DNA of 64,000 bases from Paraplanobispora takensis (GCF_016863195.1 NZ_BOOK01000046.1:41909-105908), one strand, 5' to 3'; shown: positions 51,767-60,829, numbered from the stretch's first letter. Notes: generated by a model not told the origin, from the letters alone. Numbers and translations: made by a program.

Positions 51767-52420
51767 TCAGGCGACGCCGGGCCAGGCCGCGGTCACCACC
51801 TCACGCCACGGCAGAACGGCTGTGCCGGGAGCGTCCTGCCTCAGCAGTTCCGCCGGGAAGGAGAACGGCGGGGCCTTGGCCGGGTTGCGCGCCGCCTGGC
51901 CGAGGATGAGATCGGTCAACTCGACGCCACCGCCCAGCCTCGGGTAGGTGAGGTGCACCCGGTCGGCATAGCCGGCGGGGAGCTTGTCGGCACCGAACGC
52001 CGCCACATCCGCCCCCGCACCGGCATGGGTGAGCGCGATCTCGGGCCGCATCCTGTCGGCGATACCGAGACTGGTGTGCAGGGCGATCGCCTCCCAGGCC
52101 AAGCGGGTCCGGTCCGCGGCCAGCCCGTGTTCGGTGAGGAACTCCGCGGCCAGGTCCGCGCCGTCCACCTCGAACCGTCCGCCTCGCTCGCCCCGCTCGG
52201 TCAGCCCGGCGTCGTGCAACATGCACGCCAGGAACAAGACCTCGTCGTCGTAGTCATGCTCGGCCCGAAGACCGTGCTGCTCCCCGATGGCCCTGCCGAA
52301 CAGGTAACTGCGCACGCTGTGGGTGAAGACGGCCTGCGTGGCGATCTCCTGGACGAACCCGTACGCCGTGCGGGTCAGCGGGGTGTCGGGCATCGCGAAG
52401 CCGGTGAAGTGATCTGTCAT
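51767..52420 (-). CDS. HD-domain phosphohydrolase-like protein
   Basis: A 217-residue HD-superfamily protein. The metal-binding histidines and HD pair are in FTHSVRSYLFGRAIGEQHG and LFLACMLHDAGLTERGER, with further His at ALHTSLGIADR and Asp at VELTDLILGQAAR. This is the cyanamide hydratase/HDDC-like branch found in actinomycetes and fungi. ATG 52420. It is divergent from a GlxA-type regulator 71 bases away, which may control it. Confidence 0.87.
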   Translation of the reverse strand: MTDHFTGFAMPDTPLTRTAYGFVQEIATQAVFTHSVRSYLFGRAIGEQHGLRAEHDYDDEVLFLACMLHDAGLTERGERGGRFEVDGADLAAEFLTEHGLAADRTRLAWEAIALHTSLGIADRMRPEIALTHAGAGADVAAFGADKLPAGYADRVHLTYPRLGGGVELTDLILGQAARNPAKAPPFSFPAELLRQDAPGTAVLPWREVVTAAWPGVA

Positions 52421-52491
52421 GGGTTCGATCGTGGCCGCCGGGGGAGCGTGCGGGAAGTGGCTGTAATGCCGTAGTGCGCTAGATTCTGGCC

Positions 52492-53448
52492 ATGCATGTG
52501 GTCGGTGTGCTGGCGATGAACGGGGTGGTCGCCTTCGACATGACGGTGCCCGCCCAGGTCTTCGGCAGTTCCACCGGTGATCGGTACCAGCCGCTGTATG
52601 AGACGCGGGTGTGCACCGTCGGCGGTGCCGTTCGAACCTCGGAGCCGTTCGGCGCGATGCGGCTGGAGACCGCCTGGGATCTGGACGACTTCGCAGCGGC
52701 CGACACCCTTGTGCTCCCTGGTCATTGGAACTTCCTGCAAGAGCCGCCCGGGGACGTCCTGGAGGCGGTACGGGCGGCGGCCGGGCGCGGCGCGCGGATC
52801 GCCTCGATCTGTGCCGGGGCGTTCCTGCTGGCTGCCACCGGGCTGCTCGACGGACGGCGGGCGACCACGCACTGGACCTACGCCGCCGAGTTGGCCCGGC
52901 GCCACCCCGCCGTCGAGGTCGACGCCTCGGTGCTGTTCACCGACAACGGCGATCTGCTCACCTCAGCCGGTGTGGCGGCAGGCATCGACCTGTGCCTGCA
53001 TCTGGTCCGGCGCGATCACGGCTCGGCGGTGGCCGCTGAGACCGCTCGCCGGATAGTGATGTCACCCCAGCGCGACGGAGGCCAGGCGCAGTTCATCCGG
53101 CACGCCGATCCCCGCGACCCGGGGACCGCGCTCCAGCCCGTCCTCACCTGGATGGAGTCCAACCTGCACCGGCCGCTCAGCCTCGGCGACATCGCCCGTC
53201 ACGCTTGCCTCAGCGTACGGACCCTGACCCGCCGGTTCCGTGCTCAGATCGGGACCACTCCCCTGCAGTGGCTGCTGAACGCCCGCATCCGCCGCGCCCA
53301 GCATCTGCTGGAAAGCACCGATCTGCCGATAGGCCGGATCGCCGAAGCGGTGGGCATGGGCTCTCCTGCGACACTGCGCGCCCACTTCGCCCGCGCCGTC
53401 GGCACCTCCCCTCAGACCTACCGCGCCACCTTCCGCGCTCGCCCCTGA
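52492..53448 (+). CDS. GlxA-type AraC regulator (DJ-1/PfpI + AraC HTH)
   Basis: A 318-residue protein. Residues 1-180 are a DJ-1/PfpI domain with the elbow SICAGAFLLAATGLLDGRRA, which retains the Cys but acts as sensor in this group. Residues 215-318 carry two AraC helix-turn-helices (LGDIARHACLSVRTLTRRF; IGRIAEAVGMGSPATLRAHF). A TAGATT box ends 6 bases before the ATG, suggesting a leaderless transcript. It probably controls the divergent HD gene. Confidence 0.9.
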   Translation: MHVVGVLAMNGVVAFDMTVPAQVFGSSTGDRYQPLYETRVCTVGGAVRTSEPFGAMRLETAWDLDDFAAADTLVLPGHWNFLQEPPGDVLEAVRAAAGRGARIASICAGAFLLAATGLLDGRRATTHWTYAAELARRHPAVEVDASVLFTDNGDLLTSAGVAAGIDLCLHLVRRDHGSAVAAETARRIVMSPQRDGGQAQFIRHADPRDPGTALQPVLTWMESNLHRPLSLGDIARHACLSVRTLTRRFRAQIGTTPLQWLLNARIRRAQHLLESTDLPIGRIAEAVGMGSPATLRAHFARAVGTSPQTYRATFRARP

Positions 53449-53580
53449 TCGGCCTCCGGGGAGAAGGAGGCGCACCGTGCCCGAGGCCGGTCCGCGGCTG
53501 ATCGTTCCTCACCGGCCAGCCGGCCTACGAGCGCGGACCGTCACGGGTCCCGCCTGCGCCGCAGGCTCCGGGGACGTCGG

Positions 53581-54126
53581 ATGAGGGCTTTCGCAGCGAT
53601 GGCCGCGCCCTCGGCGGTGCGTGACTTCCGCCGCTGTTGCCTGGGCCGGACGGCCTCGGCGTTCGGTGACGCGCCGACTCCCCTGGCGATCGCCTTCACC
53701 GTACTGCACCTGACCGGATCGGCCTTCTTCAACCCGGCCGCGGTCGGGCCGGTGCCGTGGCCGGTGGGCAGGCGGCACCGGCAGGCGGCCGACTCCCCGC
53801 CGGTCATCTCCCGCAACGCCACCTCCATCCTGGCGCTCGGTACGGCCGGCGCACTGGCGGCACCGGCGGGGGCCGGGGCCACCGAGGTGGCAGGGCGATC
53901 CTGGCCGGGGTTGTGGATCGTCCACGTCTGTCTGACGAACATGATCGCGGTCTCCCCGATCCTGGTGCTGGGCCCGTACGTCGACGAGCCCCTCGGCCGG
54001 TCCCTACCGCCAGAAATCCGGTCCGCTTCTCCCCCGGGCTCTCCTGTACTGCGACGGCCGCAGCCGGATCGGCCACCGGGGTGCGCCCGCGCGGTACGCA
54101 AAGAAGGGGCGCCCACCTCGCGGTGA
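53581..54126 (+). pseudogene. MFS transporter remnant with internal deletions
   Basis: 181 codons. The start (FRRCCLGRTASAFGDAPTPL, then AIAFTVLHLTGSA) is TM1 of an MFS_3 exporter; it then jumps to FFNPAAVGPVPWPVG and ISRNATSILALGTAGALAAP (middle helices) and to WIVHVCLTNMIAVSPILVLG (mid-protein), ending in basic low-complexity. About half of the expected 410 residues are missing in at least two gaps. A decayed gene. Confidence 0.65.
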
Positions 54127-54134
54127 GCGCCCCT
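54105..54134 (-). terminator. Rho-independent terminator of pectate lyase gene
   Basis: AGGGGCGC (54127-54134 on the minus strand) pairs with GCGCCCCT (54112-54105) over a 14-base loop and is followed by TCTTTG. It lies 20 bases after the pectate lyase stop. Confidence 0.65.
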
Positions 54135-54154
54135 CCTGAGGACGTGCCTACGGC

Positions 54155-55405
54155 TTATTTGTAGGTGACGTCGCTCCTGGTGACCTTGCAGTTGGAGTCG
54201 TTCCAGCCTTCACCGATGTAGCTGGGCTCGCTGCCCTTGCTGACGCCCTTGTACTTGCCGCAGACGGTGGCGCCGCCGTCGACGACGAGGCGGGTGATGG
54301 TGGCGGTGTCGCCCCAGTTGCTGTTGATGCCGGCGACCATGTCGACGTCGGAGACCAGCACGTTGTCGATCTTCACGTGGCGCTGGTACGAGCTGGAGCA
54401 GTTGCCGCACGCCCGGTACAGCTTGCCGGAGCCGTTGAGGTAGAAGCCGGAGATGCTGACCGTGCCGTTGCCGTTGTGCTGGAACGTCTTGTCGGAGCCG
54501 GACTTGGCGCCGCCGCCGATGACGTAGGAGGTGCCGCCGCCGGTGCCCTTGAAGGTGGCGGCGTCCTCGCCGATGTCGTTCCACCACACGTTCTTCAGCG
54601 TGCAGGTGCCCTCGCAGTGGACGCCGTCACCGGCGGGGGAACCGATGATGACGTTCTGCAGGGTGCCACCGTTGGCGATCTTGAACATCGGGTCCTGCGA
54701 CTCGCTCTGGCCGCCGTCACCGATGCAGCAGTAGGTCTTCATCCCACCGTCGAAGGTGCCGGACACGGACACGGTGCCGGAGATCTTCACCGAACCCGCC
54801 GACGACGGCCACTGACCGGTCGGAGTACCGGTACCGGGGTTGCCGGTGGGGGTGACGGTCGGGCTGGAGGTGGGGGTCGCGGTGGGAGTGGCGGTCGGGT
54901 TCGAGCCGCCGCCCGCGTACGTCTCGAACTCGGCGATCCGCGGTGCGCTGGACGCGCCGGTGATGTTGAAAGTGAGCTTCTTCAACGAGGTCGAGGAGAA
55001 GGAGATGGTGCTCGGGTTACCGCTGCCGCTGGCCAGGACGGAGCCGTTGTCGCCGTTGAGCAGACGCCACGAGCCGATGGAGCCGCCACCGGAGGCCTGC
55101 TTGATGACGGCGCTGCTCACCCTCGTGGCACCGCCCCACTTGACCGAGACGGAGCCGGTCGAGCTGCTGGGCGACCAGTAGGTGCTCGTGTTGCCGTCCT
55201 TGACGTTGCCGTAGCTGGTGCCGCTGGCCTTGCTGGAGCCGTCGGCGCCGCCGCTCAGGCTCAGGTTGGTCTCCATTGTGGCAGCCGACACGGGGAGCGT
55301 CATGGCGACCACCAGACCGCCGACCATGGTCGCGGCCGCTGCGATGGCAACCGTCAGACGGGTCCGGCGCCGACGCCGTTTCACGTCGGTTACGGATGTT
55401 TCCAC
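54155..55405 (-). CDS. Secreted pectate lyase (PL3) with N-terminal carbohydrate-binding-like domain
   Basis: A 416-residue exported enzyme. Signal peptide with RRRRRTR and AIAAAATMVGGLVVAMTL, cleaved near SAA-T. Residues 45-155 resemble an F5/8-type C or CBM32-like domain (GNVKDGNTSTYWSPSSSTGS). A Thr/Pro linker (residues about 160-190) leads to the PL3 beta-helix: FDGGMKTYCCIGDGGQSESQ, NVIIGSPAGDGVHCEGTCTL, NVWWNDIGEDAATFKGTGGG, GPICGNC-like disulfides, VCGKYKGVSKGSEPSYIGEG. It cleaves polygalacturonate outside the cell. GTG 55405 has GGAGGAACA upstream. Two LacI-type operators precede it; a terminator follows. Confidence 0.9.
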   Translation of the reverse strand: METSVTDVKRRRRRTRLTVAIAAAATMVGGLVVAMTLPVSAATMETNLSLSGGADGSSKASGTSYGNVKDGNTSTYWSPSSSTGSVSVKWGGATRVSSAVIKQASGGGSIGSWRLLNGDNGSVLASGSGNPSTISFSSTSLKKLTFNITGASSAPRIAEFETYAGGGSNPTATPTATPTSSPTVTPTGNPGTGTPTGQWPSSAGSVKISGTVSVSGTFDGGMKTYCCIGDGGQSESQDPMFKIANGGTLQNVIIGSPAGDGVHCEGTCTLKNVWWNDIGEDAATFKGTGGGTSYVIGGGAKSGSDKTFQHNGNGTVSISGFYLNGSGKLYRACGNCSSSYQRHVKIDNVLVSDVDMVAGINSNWGDTATITRLVVDGGATVCGKYKGVSKGSEPSYIGEGWNDSNCKVTRSDVTYK

Positions 55406-55480
55406 TGTTCCTCCATGCTGCCGCCAGGCATGTCGACGGCGGGGGTTGATGTGGGGGTGCGCTCTCCTGGCGAGGGGCTC

Positions 55481-55523
55481 GGAAAACGCTTTTCCTCGGA
55501 GAGGTGCCTGGAAAACGCTTTCC
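55481..55523. promoter_or_regulatory. Two LacI-type operators before pectate lyase
   Basis: GGAAAA-CGC-TTTTCC (55481-55495, perfect) and GGAAA-ACGC-TTTCC (55510-55523, perfect) start 29 bases apart, upstream of the lyase gene. The pattern GGAAAACGCTTTTCC is a LacI-family catabolite operator type. No cognate LacI gene is adjacent; the only LacI in the window has a different site. From 55524 to 56024 no gene can be supported. Confidence 0.65.
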
Positions 55524-56024
55524 TGGCGGGAACGTAATACCTCCCGTGCGTCCGAGTCAATAGGACGAAGAAGCCAAGAAAGATCATTCAGGGAGGCGGA
55601 TCGAGTACGCCGGAAAGGAAATAACCGCAGGTCAGACCCTGGAGATGGAAGCCGAGGTTTCGGTTGTGGATAACCGTTCCCGGTGTGGGGCCGAATCGGT
55701 TCCCGCAGCGGCCCAACCGCGCTGACCTGTTCAGACGCCGCCTCGAGAACCGGACAGAGTCCAGGTTCCGTCCGGTCGGCCACCGCGGAGTTCACTCCGC
55801 CGGAGAATCCTCACCGCAGGCGTCCCCGGGTTCGGCGCCGGGCGTGCGAGTCCCGCATCAGATGCGAACCGCGACGGCCATCGCGCCGCAAGAGCTAACC
55901 CCGCCCGCCCCGGCAGGAACCGCCGTTCGTGCCGATCACCCCCGGGTGGTCGAACACGGCGCGGCCGATGTGGGGCGGTGGCCGGATTCCCCGCGGATCG
56001 ATCCGGCGGTGGCCCAATCCGCCG

Positions 56025-56324
56025 GGACAACGCCTTGGCCAGTGCGTGCTACAGCTCGGCCGTCGTCATGGCCGTCATCAGGACGATCATTTTGAAATCA
56101 GCATCCCGATCACTCAGCAAGATCTCGCCGGCTGGGCGGGGGTATCGCGGAAAACCGTTGAACGCGTGCTGCGTTCGTGGCGGCGGCGCGGTGTAGTGGC
56201 AACACACCGTCGTAAGGTGATCGTCCCGAAAATGGCCATGCTTCTTAGCATGGCCGGAAACAGTGCGCATGGAGCGGAAGCGGGCAGCGGCTCTCTCGCC
56301 TCAGCAAGAAAGAGCAGGACTTAG
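56025..56324 (+). pseudogene. Crp/Fnr regulator C-terminal remnant
   Basis: About 99 codons: RLGQCVLQLGRRHGRHQDDH, then ISIPITQQDLAGWAGVSRKT, VERVLRSWRRRGVVATHRRK, VIVPKMAML match the end of the dimerisation helix and the winged helix-turn-helix of a Crp/Fnr protein. The cyclic-nucleotide-binding domain is missing upstream in all frames. The remnant could not be regulated normally. Confidence 0.6.
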
Positions 56325-56427
56325 TGCCGACGGCCATGGCGCGCCTAGCGTGATAGCTGGGGCATGGGCGGCCACTCGGACACAGCGCCAGCGTAGTGTT
56401 GAGAATGGCCCGAGATGTCTAGTTTAT

Positions 56428-56456
56428 GAGTTGCGATAATAGAATTATCGCAACTC
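56428..56456. repeat. Perfect 13-base palindrome with 3-base loop
   Basis: GAGTTGCGATAAT (56428-56440), AGA, ATTATCGCAACTC (56444-56456). It is AT-rich in a GC-rich genome and lies in 56325-56671, which holds no gene. It lacks a T tail, so operator, recombination or transposon-end hairpin are as possible as terminator. Confidence 0.6.
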
Positions 56457-56671
56457 AGCAATCGCCGGAATGGCCATGATTGCCCATCCCTGCCCGGCAG
56501 GGCCGTGACAACGCCGCAGCGCCGGTGCACCCTAAAGGACGCTTTACACGGAAAGCCTGAAAAGCGAAGATCGGAATTTCAATAACACGCTAATGGCCTG
56601 CCGCTCGATTCCCCGTGAGTGAATCCCCGCATGACGCTCACCCCGGGTCGGCACAGGAGATCCGTCTGCCC

Positions 56672-57475
56672 TCACCCGAGGGTCTGACCGCCGTCGACGA
56701 CCAGGACGCTGCCGGTCACGTAGGGGTTGGCCATCAGAAACAGGGCCGCGGCGGCCACCTCCTGCGAGCCGGCCAGCCGCCCCAGCGGCGTTGCCGTACC
56801 GGCGGCCACGATCGCCGAATCTGCGGCTTCGGAGTCCAGATCGGTCCCATGGCCGAGGAAGGAGCGGGTCAGCGGCGTGTCGGTGCCACCCGCGCGGACC
56901 GTGTTGACGCGGATGCGCTGCGGCGCCAGTTCCACGGCCAGGCCCCGGGTCAGGGCCTCGATCGCGCCCAGGCCGGCGGCGGCCAGCGCGCTACCCGGCT
57001 GCGGGCGCTGGATGAAGTCACCCGACAGGAAGGTGAGTGATCCGCCGGCGGGAAGCCGGGACTCGGTGACGCGGGCCGCGGTGTAGGCGGCCCACAGCCG
57101 GCTGTCCACCACGACCGCCCCCTGCTTGCGGTCCATCTGCGCCAGCGGGCCCATCACCAGCGTCCCGGCGGTGACCAGCACATGGTCGATCGAATCGATC
57201 GGGGCCAGCGCAAGCCGCATCGCCTCCTCATCGCCGGCGTCGGCCACCCGGGTGAGGACGCCGTCGTCCGGCCCGGGCGCTGCCGCGCGGATGGCCGCGG
57301 CCGCGGCGGCCAGCCGCATCTCGTCACGAGCAACCACGATCACCCGCGCACCGACGGCGCGCAGCAGCAGACCGGCCGCGAGGCCGATCCCGGAACTGCC
57401 ACCGGCCAACACGATCGTCCGTCCCGCCAGGGCGTGCGGCAGCGGAGTCGAGACGGGAACCGGCGACCTGCTCAT
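56672..57475 (-). CDS. SDR-family protein without catalytic Tyr-Lys
   Basis: A 267-residue short-chain dehydrogenase fold. The NAD(P) site TIVLAGGSSGIGLAAGLLLR is intact and a Ser is present (LTFLSGDF), but the usual YxxxK is replaced: the sequence GSALAAAGLGAIEALTRGL aligns with Ala and Leu at those positions. The remaining fold (RIRVNTVRAGGTDTPLTRSF, VTGSVLVVDGGQTLG) is complete. It could be a redox-independent binder or an enzyme with another catalytic residue. ATG 57475. Divergent from an AraC regulator that probably controls it. Confidence 0.83.
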   Translation of the reverse strand: MSRSPVPVSTPLPHALAGRTIVLAGGSSGIGLAAGLLLRAVGARVIVVARDEMRLAAAAAAIRAAAPGPDDGVLTRVADAGDEEAMRLALAPIDSIDHVLVTAGTLVMGPLAQMDRKQGAVVVDSRLWAAYTAARVTESRLPAGGSLTFLSGDFIQRPQPGSALAAAGLGAIEALTRGLAVELAPQRIRVNTVRAGGTDTPLTRSFLGHGTDLDSEAADSAIVAAGTATPLGRLAGSQEVAAAALFLMANPYVTGSVLVVDGGQTLG

Positions 57476-57613
57476 GCGCTTCCTCCTGCACTCGGTCGCG
57501 CCCTGTCGGCGCGGTGTCCGGTACCGAAGCTACGCAGTGGCCATGCGACCATCCATGACGGAAACGCTTGGATTCCTAGCAGATCGTCTCACTTTCACGG
57601 CTACCATCACCGC

Positions 57614-58537
57614 GTGGACGTACTCAACGATGTGCTCACAGCAACACGGATCGGCGGTGGCGTCTCCGGCCGCCTGATCGCCCGGGCGCCGTGGGGACTG
57701 CACTTCGATGGCGGCGGCGCCAACTTTCACATCATCGTCCGAGGAGAGTGCTGGCTGCGGCTGGACGGCGATGCCGAACCCGTGCTCCTGCGGGAAGGTG
57801 ACGTGACGCTGCTCCCCGACGGCGCCTCCTACTGTGCCGCCGACCACCCCGACCGGGCCACGGTGCCGTTCACCGGCGTCCTGGCCGCCCATGATCACCC
57901 CAACATCGCCTCGGTGGGCGGCACCGGCGCAGAAACAGTGATCATCTGTGGCGTCTACGACTTCGGCGCCGATCTGACCCACCCCCTGCTGTCGGCGCTG
58001 CCCCGGCTGGTGCACCTACCCGCAGCGCACGCACCCCGCGGCGGTCCCGTCGACAGCGCCACCCGCCTGCTTGCCGCCGAACTCGACCACCCCGGCCCCG
58101 GCGCGCAGGGCGTCGCCGCCAGGCTCGTGGACGTACTGCTGGTCTACATCCTGCGCGCCTGGCAGGAACAGCACGACCCTCCGACCACGGGCTGGTTCGG
58201 CGCACTCCACGACCCCCAAGTCGGGCATGCCTTGACACTCATGCACCAAGCACCTGAGCAACGCTGGACCGTGGCGCGCCTTGCCACCGCGGTCGGGCTG
58301 TCCCGAGCGGCCTTCGCACGCCGCTTCGCCATGCTGGCGGGGGAACCACCCCTGACCTACCTGACCCGCTGGCGCATGATCACCGCCGCGATCCTCCTGA
58401 AGGAAAGCACCGAACCGCTATCGGCCATCGCCAACCGCGTCGGCTACGAGTCCGAATTCGCGTTCGCCCGCACCTTCCGCCGCGCCCATGGTCAGCCCCC
58501 CGGCCGCTACCGAGCCCAGGCCCATCCCCGGCCTTGA
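57614..58537 (+). CDS. AraC-family regulator with cupin (cupin_6) sensor domain
   Basis: A 307-residue regulator. Residues 1-185 are a cupin (HFDGGGANFHIIVRGECWLR, EGDVTLLPDGASYCAADHPD). Residues 205-305 hold the AraC double helix-turn-helix (VARLATAVGLSRAAFARRFA; LSAIANRVGYESEFAFARTF). The GTG at 57614 is 6 bases after TACCAT, compatible with a leaderless message. Divergent from the SDR gene, the common target of this subgroup. Confidence 0.9.
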   Translation: MDVLNDVLTATRIGGGVSGRLIARAPWGLHFDGGGANFHIIVRGECWLRLDGDAEPVLLREGDVTLLPDGASYCAADHPDRATVPFTGVLAAHDHPNIASVGGTGAETVIICGVYDFGADLTHPLLSALPRLVHLPAAHAPRGGPVDSATRLLAAELDHPGPGAQGVAARLVDVLLVYILRAWQEQHDPPTTGWFGALHDPQVGHALTLMHQAPEQRWTVARLATAVGLSRAAFARRFAMLAGEPPLTYLTRWRMITAAILLKESTEPLSAIANRVGYESEFAFARTFRRAHGQPPGRYRAQAHPRP

Positions 58538-58549
58538 GCCCGACGCCCC

Positions 58550-58864
58550 TGGACGCCACCTCATGGGAAGACGGGCTCCGGGTTCGATGGCCCCGACGTT
58601 TGGGGGGTGAATGATCCAGGCGGTGGGGAGGGCACCGGGGGCCGTGCCGGGCAGCACCGTCAGCATGCCGCGCCCGGTGTTCTCGCCCGACGCGCCGACC
58701 AGCAACTCGCCCTTGCCGTCCCCGGCGACGTCCAGGACGGCGACGGCCACCCCGAAGCGGTCGCCGGCTGCGGATTGCTCGGGCAGCGGGCCGACAGCCG
58801 GATCGGCGCTGTCGCCGTCTTGGCTGGTGAGCCGCACGCCGGCAGTCGGCGGCCCGGGCGGCAC
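58550..58864 (-). pseudogene. FG-GAP repeat fragment
   Basis: GDRFGVAVAVLDVAGDGKGE, LLVGASGENTGRGMLTVLPG, then AIEPGARLP match a single C-terminal blade of an FG-GAP/integrin-alpha-like protein. The rest of the propeller is missing and the frame then drifts antisense into the AraC gene. A fragment of a formerly larger secreted protein. Confidence 0.5.
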
Positions 58865-58956
58865 ACCTGCCTAAGGTGATCTTCGGCCTGCCGGCCCGCT
58901 GACCTCCGCACCGACCACGACCCGGGTGGCCGGTTCCTACGACATCTCCTGTGCGA

Positions 58957-59283
58957 TCAGGCTGCACGCACACCGGCCGGCACCGCGACGGTGGACGCCC
59001 GCGATGCGGCGAAGTCCTCCGGCACCTGCGTGGGCTTGGGATCGAAGGTGACGTCAGGGCGCGGCGAGACCGTGGGATAGGGCGTGGGCGAGCCGGTGGG
59101 CGAAGCGGTCGGGCGTGGCGTGGGAGAGCACGTCGGGGGGTTGGTCGGGTTCGGCGTCGGCAGGGGCGTGACCAGACAACTCGGACGCGGCGTCGGCGAG
59201 CTGTCGGCTACCGCCGTCGGAACACTCAAAGCGGTAGCCAGCACAGACAACGCTGCCATGGAAAGAATCTTGCCTATGCGCAT
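58957..59283 (-). CDS. Secreted Pro/Thr-rich protein
   Basis: 108 residues from ATG 59283. Signal peptide MRIGKILSMAALSVLATALS, cleavage near AVA-DS. The mature part is repetitive Pro-Thr: PTPRPSCLVTPLPTPNPTNP, PTCSPTPRPTASPTGSPTPY, with two cysteines, then FDPKPTQVPEDFAAS. It reads like a wall-spanning linker without an attached domain, so it may be C-terminally truncated. From 59284 to 59677 nothing can be supported. Confidence 0.55.
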   Translation of the reverse strand: MRIGKILSMAALSVLATALSVPTAVADSSPTPRPSCLVTPLPTPNPTNPPTCSPTPRPTASPTGSPTPYPTVSPRPDVTFDPKPTQVPEDFAASRASTVAVPAGVRAA

Positions 59284-59677
59284 GACGCCAGCATCCCGAC
59301 GCCGACTTGGATCTTGGTTGTAACTGAAAGGTCGACCCAAGAGATCGGCCTGGCCGAAGCGGAGAACACCGCACCGGATAGGCCACTGATCCGACAACTG
59401 ACATCCTCACCGCTGAGCCGGCGCCCCGGGACCGGCCGGTGTCACAGCGGCTATCGGCCGGACCTACAGCCCCACACACTTCAGGGCCCGCCGGTAAGCC
59501 GCGATGCTGTTGTCCTGATCGGCGACGGTGCGCACGATGACTCCGGGCCGGCTGCCGTGGACCAGGGGCGGGCTCCTGCACCGTACCCACCACGATCTGC
59601 GCGGCCTGCTGTCGTCGGCATGCACTCGATGACATCGCCGCCGAGGGCGTGGAGAAGAAGTCCCCGGACGGCCTTGC

Positions 59678-59905
59678 CTATGTCGCCCGCCCCTCAGCCC
59701 GCCCCGGGAATCGCTGCCGGCGGGCCTCGAAACGCGCCCTCTGCTCGGCCAGCTTCTGGCGCCGGTCGTTCAGCTCAAGCTGCCGCACCGCGGCCTTTGC
59801 CGCCATCAGTCTTGCCCGGTGCGCCAGTTCCTTCGCCGACTCCGCCCGCGCCCTGGCCACCAGCGCCCACACCGCCATACAGGTCGCACAGCAGCCATCG
59901 CTCAT
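59678..59905 (-). CDS. Small Cys-rich helical protein (uncertain)
   Basis: 75 residues starting MSDGCCATCMAVWALVARA, followed by a long charged helix (KELAHRARLMAAKAAVRQLE, DRRQKLAEQRARFEARRQRF). The CCxxC could bind metal. No homologous family comes to mind. From 59945 to 60308 I see no supported gene. Confidence 0.4.
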   Translation of the reverse strand: MSDGCCATCMAVWALVARARAESAKELAHRARLMAAKAAVRQLELNDRRQKLAEQRARFEARRQRFPGRAEGRAT

Positions 59906-60308
59906 GTGTCGATGGTTCCACCGCCAGGGTGAGCGCAACCCCACTATGCCGTCTTCGGCGGGGGCCCCAACTCCGCGATGATCGCGACTATCGCGCCCAG
60001 GACCCGTCGATGGCTCCAGGCAGCGCCGGCTCCTTTCGCCCGCCTCCTGTCATGGCTCCGTCGAAGTGGTGCCGGCTCAAGGGATCTGGTGCGAACGGAG
60101 CGATGATCTGGTTGTCCCGTCTCATTCAATTCTGCGAGCACCTGGGCCGCCGGCTGTCCGGCGCCATCGGGCACCTGGCCGTACGGCTACGCCCGGGCGG
60201 AAGGCCATCAGCCAGAGGGCGAGTGAGACGACAAGAGCCCGCAGCCGGTGATCAGGTGCGAGGGGTGCACGGCACCCGCGACGGTGAGCCGTGCACCCGC
60301 GCGGTGGC

Positions 60309-60734
60309 TCAGCCGGCGTTGTACGCGACGGCGACGTCGAGGACCCAGGTGACGCCGAAACGGTCCCGGAGCATGCCGTAGAGCGGGGTCCAGCCGGCCG
60401 GGCCGAGGTCCTCGATGACGGTGGCGCCGTCGGACAGGCCCTTCCAGTAGGTGGTGATCTCCCCGGCGTCCTCTCCGCGGACGGAGACGAAGAACGCCCG
60501 GTCGCCGGCGTCGTAGGCCTGCTCCTCACGCACGTCGTAGGCCATGACGTGGAAGCCGTTGGCGGCCCGGACCTCGCCCCACGAGATCCGGTCGGCGTCG
60601 GCCGGGTGCTGCACCTGCTGGGCGTCGGCGTTGGTGAACGCGACGAGGTGGCCGCCGAAGACGGACTGGTAGAACTCCAGCGCCGGACGGGCGCTGTCCC
60701 GGAAGTTCAGGTGAACGGTAGTGGTGATGCTCAT
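60309..60734 (-). CDS. VOC-family protein (PhnB-like)
   Basis: A 141-residue vicinal-oxygen-chelate fold protein: HLNFRDSARPALEFYQSVFG, ISWGEVRAANGFHVMAYDVR, FVSVRGEDAGEITTYWKGLS, PLYGMLRDRFGVTWVLDVAV. This is the PhnB/YkcA type (3-dmu-9_3-mt-like) rather than glyoxalase I. ATG 60734. It is divergent from a WYL regulator, with an operator between, and is the regulator's probable target. Confidence 0.88.
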   Translation of the reverse strand: MSITTTVHLNFRDSARPALEFYQSVFGGHLVAFTNADAQQVQHPADADRISWGEVRAANGFHVMAYDVREEQAYDAGDRAFFVSVRGEDAGEITTYWKGLSDGATVIEDLGPAGWTPLYGMLRDRFGVTWVLDVAVAYNAG

Positions 60735-60784
60735 GGTGACTCCGTCGAATCAGGTTCTCTGGTTGCAGGTCCGAGATTCGCAGC

Positions 60785-60811
60785 GGTAGGTGCCAGGATG
60801 TGTCACCTACC
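60785..60811. promoter_or_regulatory. Operator of second WYL regulator
   Basis: GGTAGGTG-N11-CACCTACC (60785-60792 and 60804-60811), with CCAGGATGTGT as spacer. The spacer shares CAGGATGT with the operator of the first WYL gene at 18207-18225. Confidence 0.65.
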
Positions 60812-60829
60812 TGAGACAGAATCACATTC

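Noticed and set aside
59944..60174. 76-codon minus ORF ending VLGAIVAIIAELGPPPKTA
   Set aside because: Only the last 20 residues look protein-like, there is no ribosome site, and no family is recognised.
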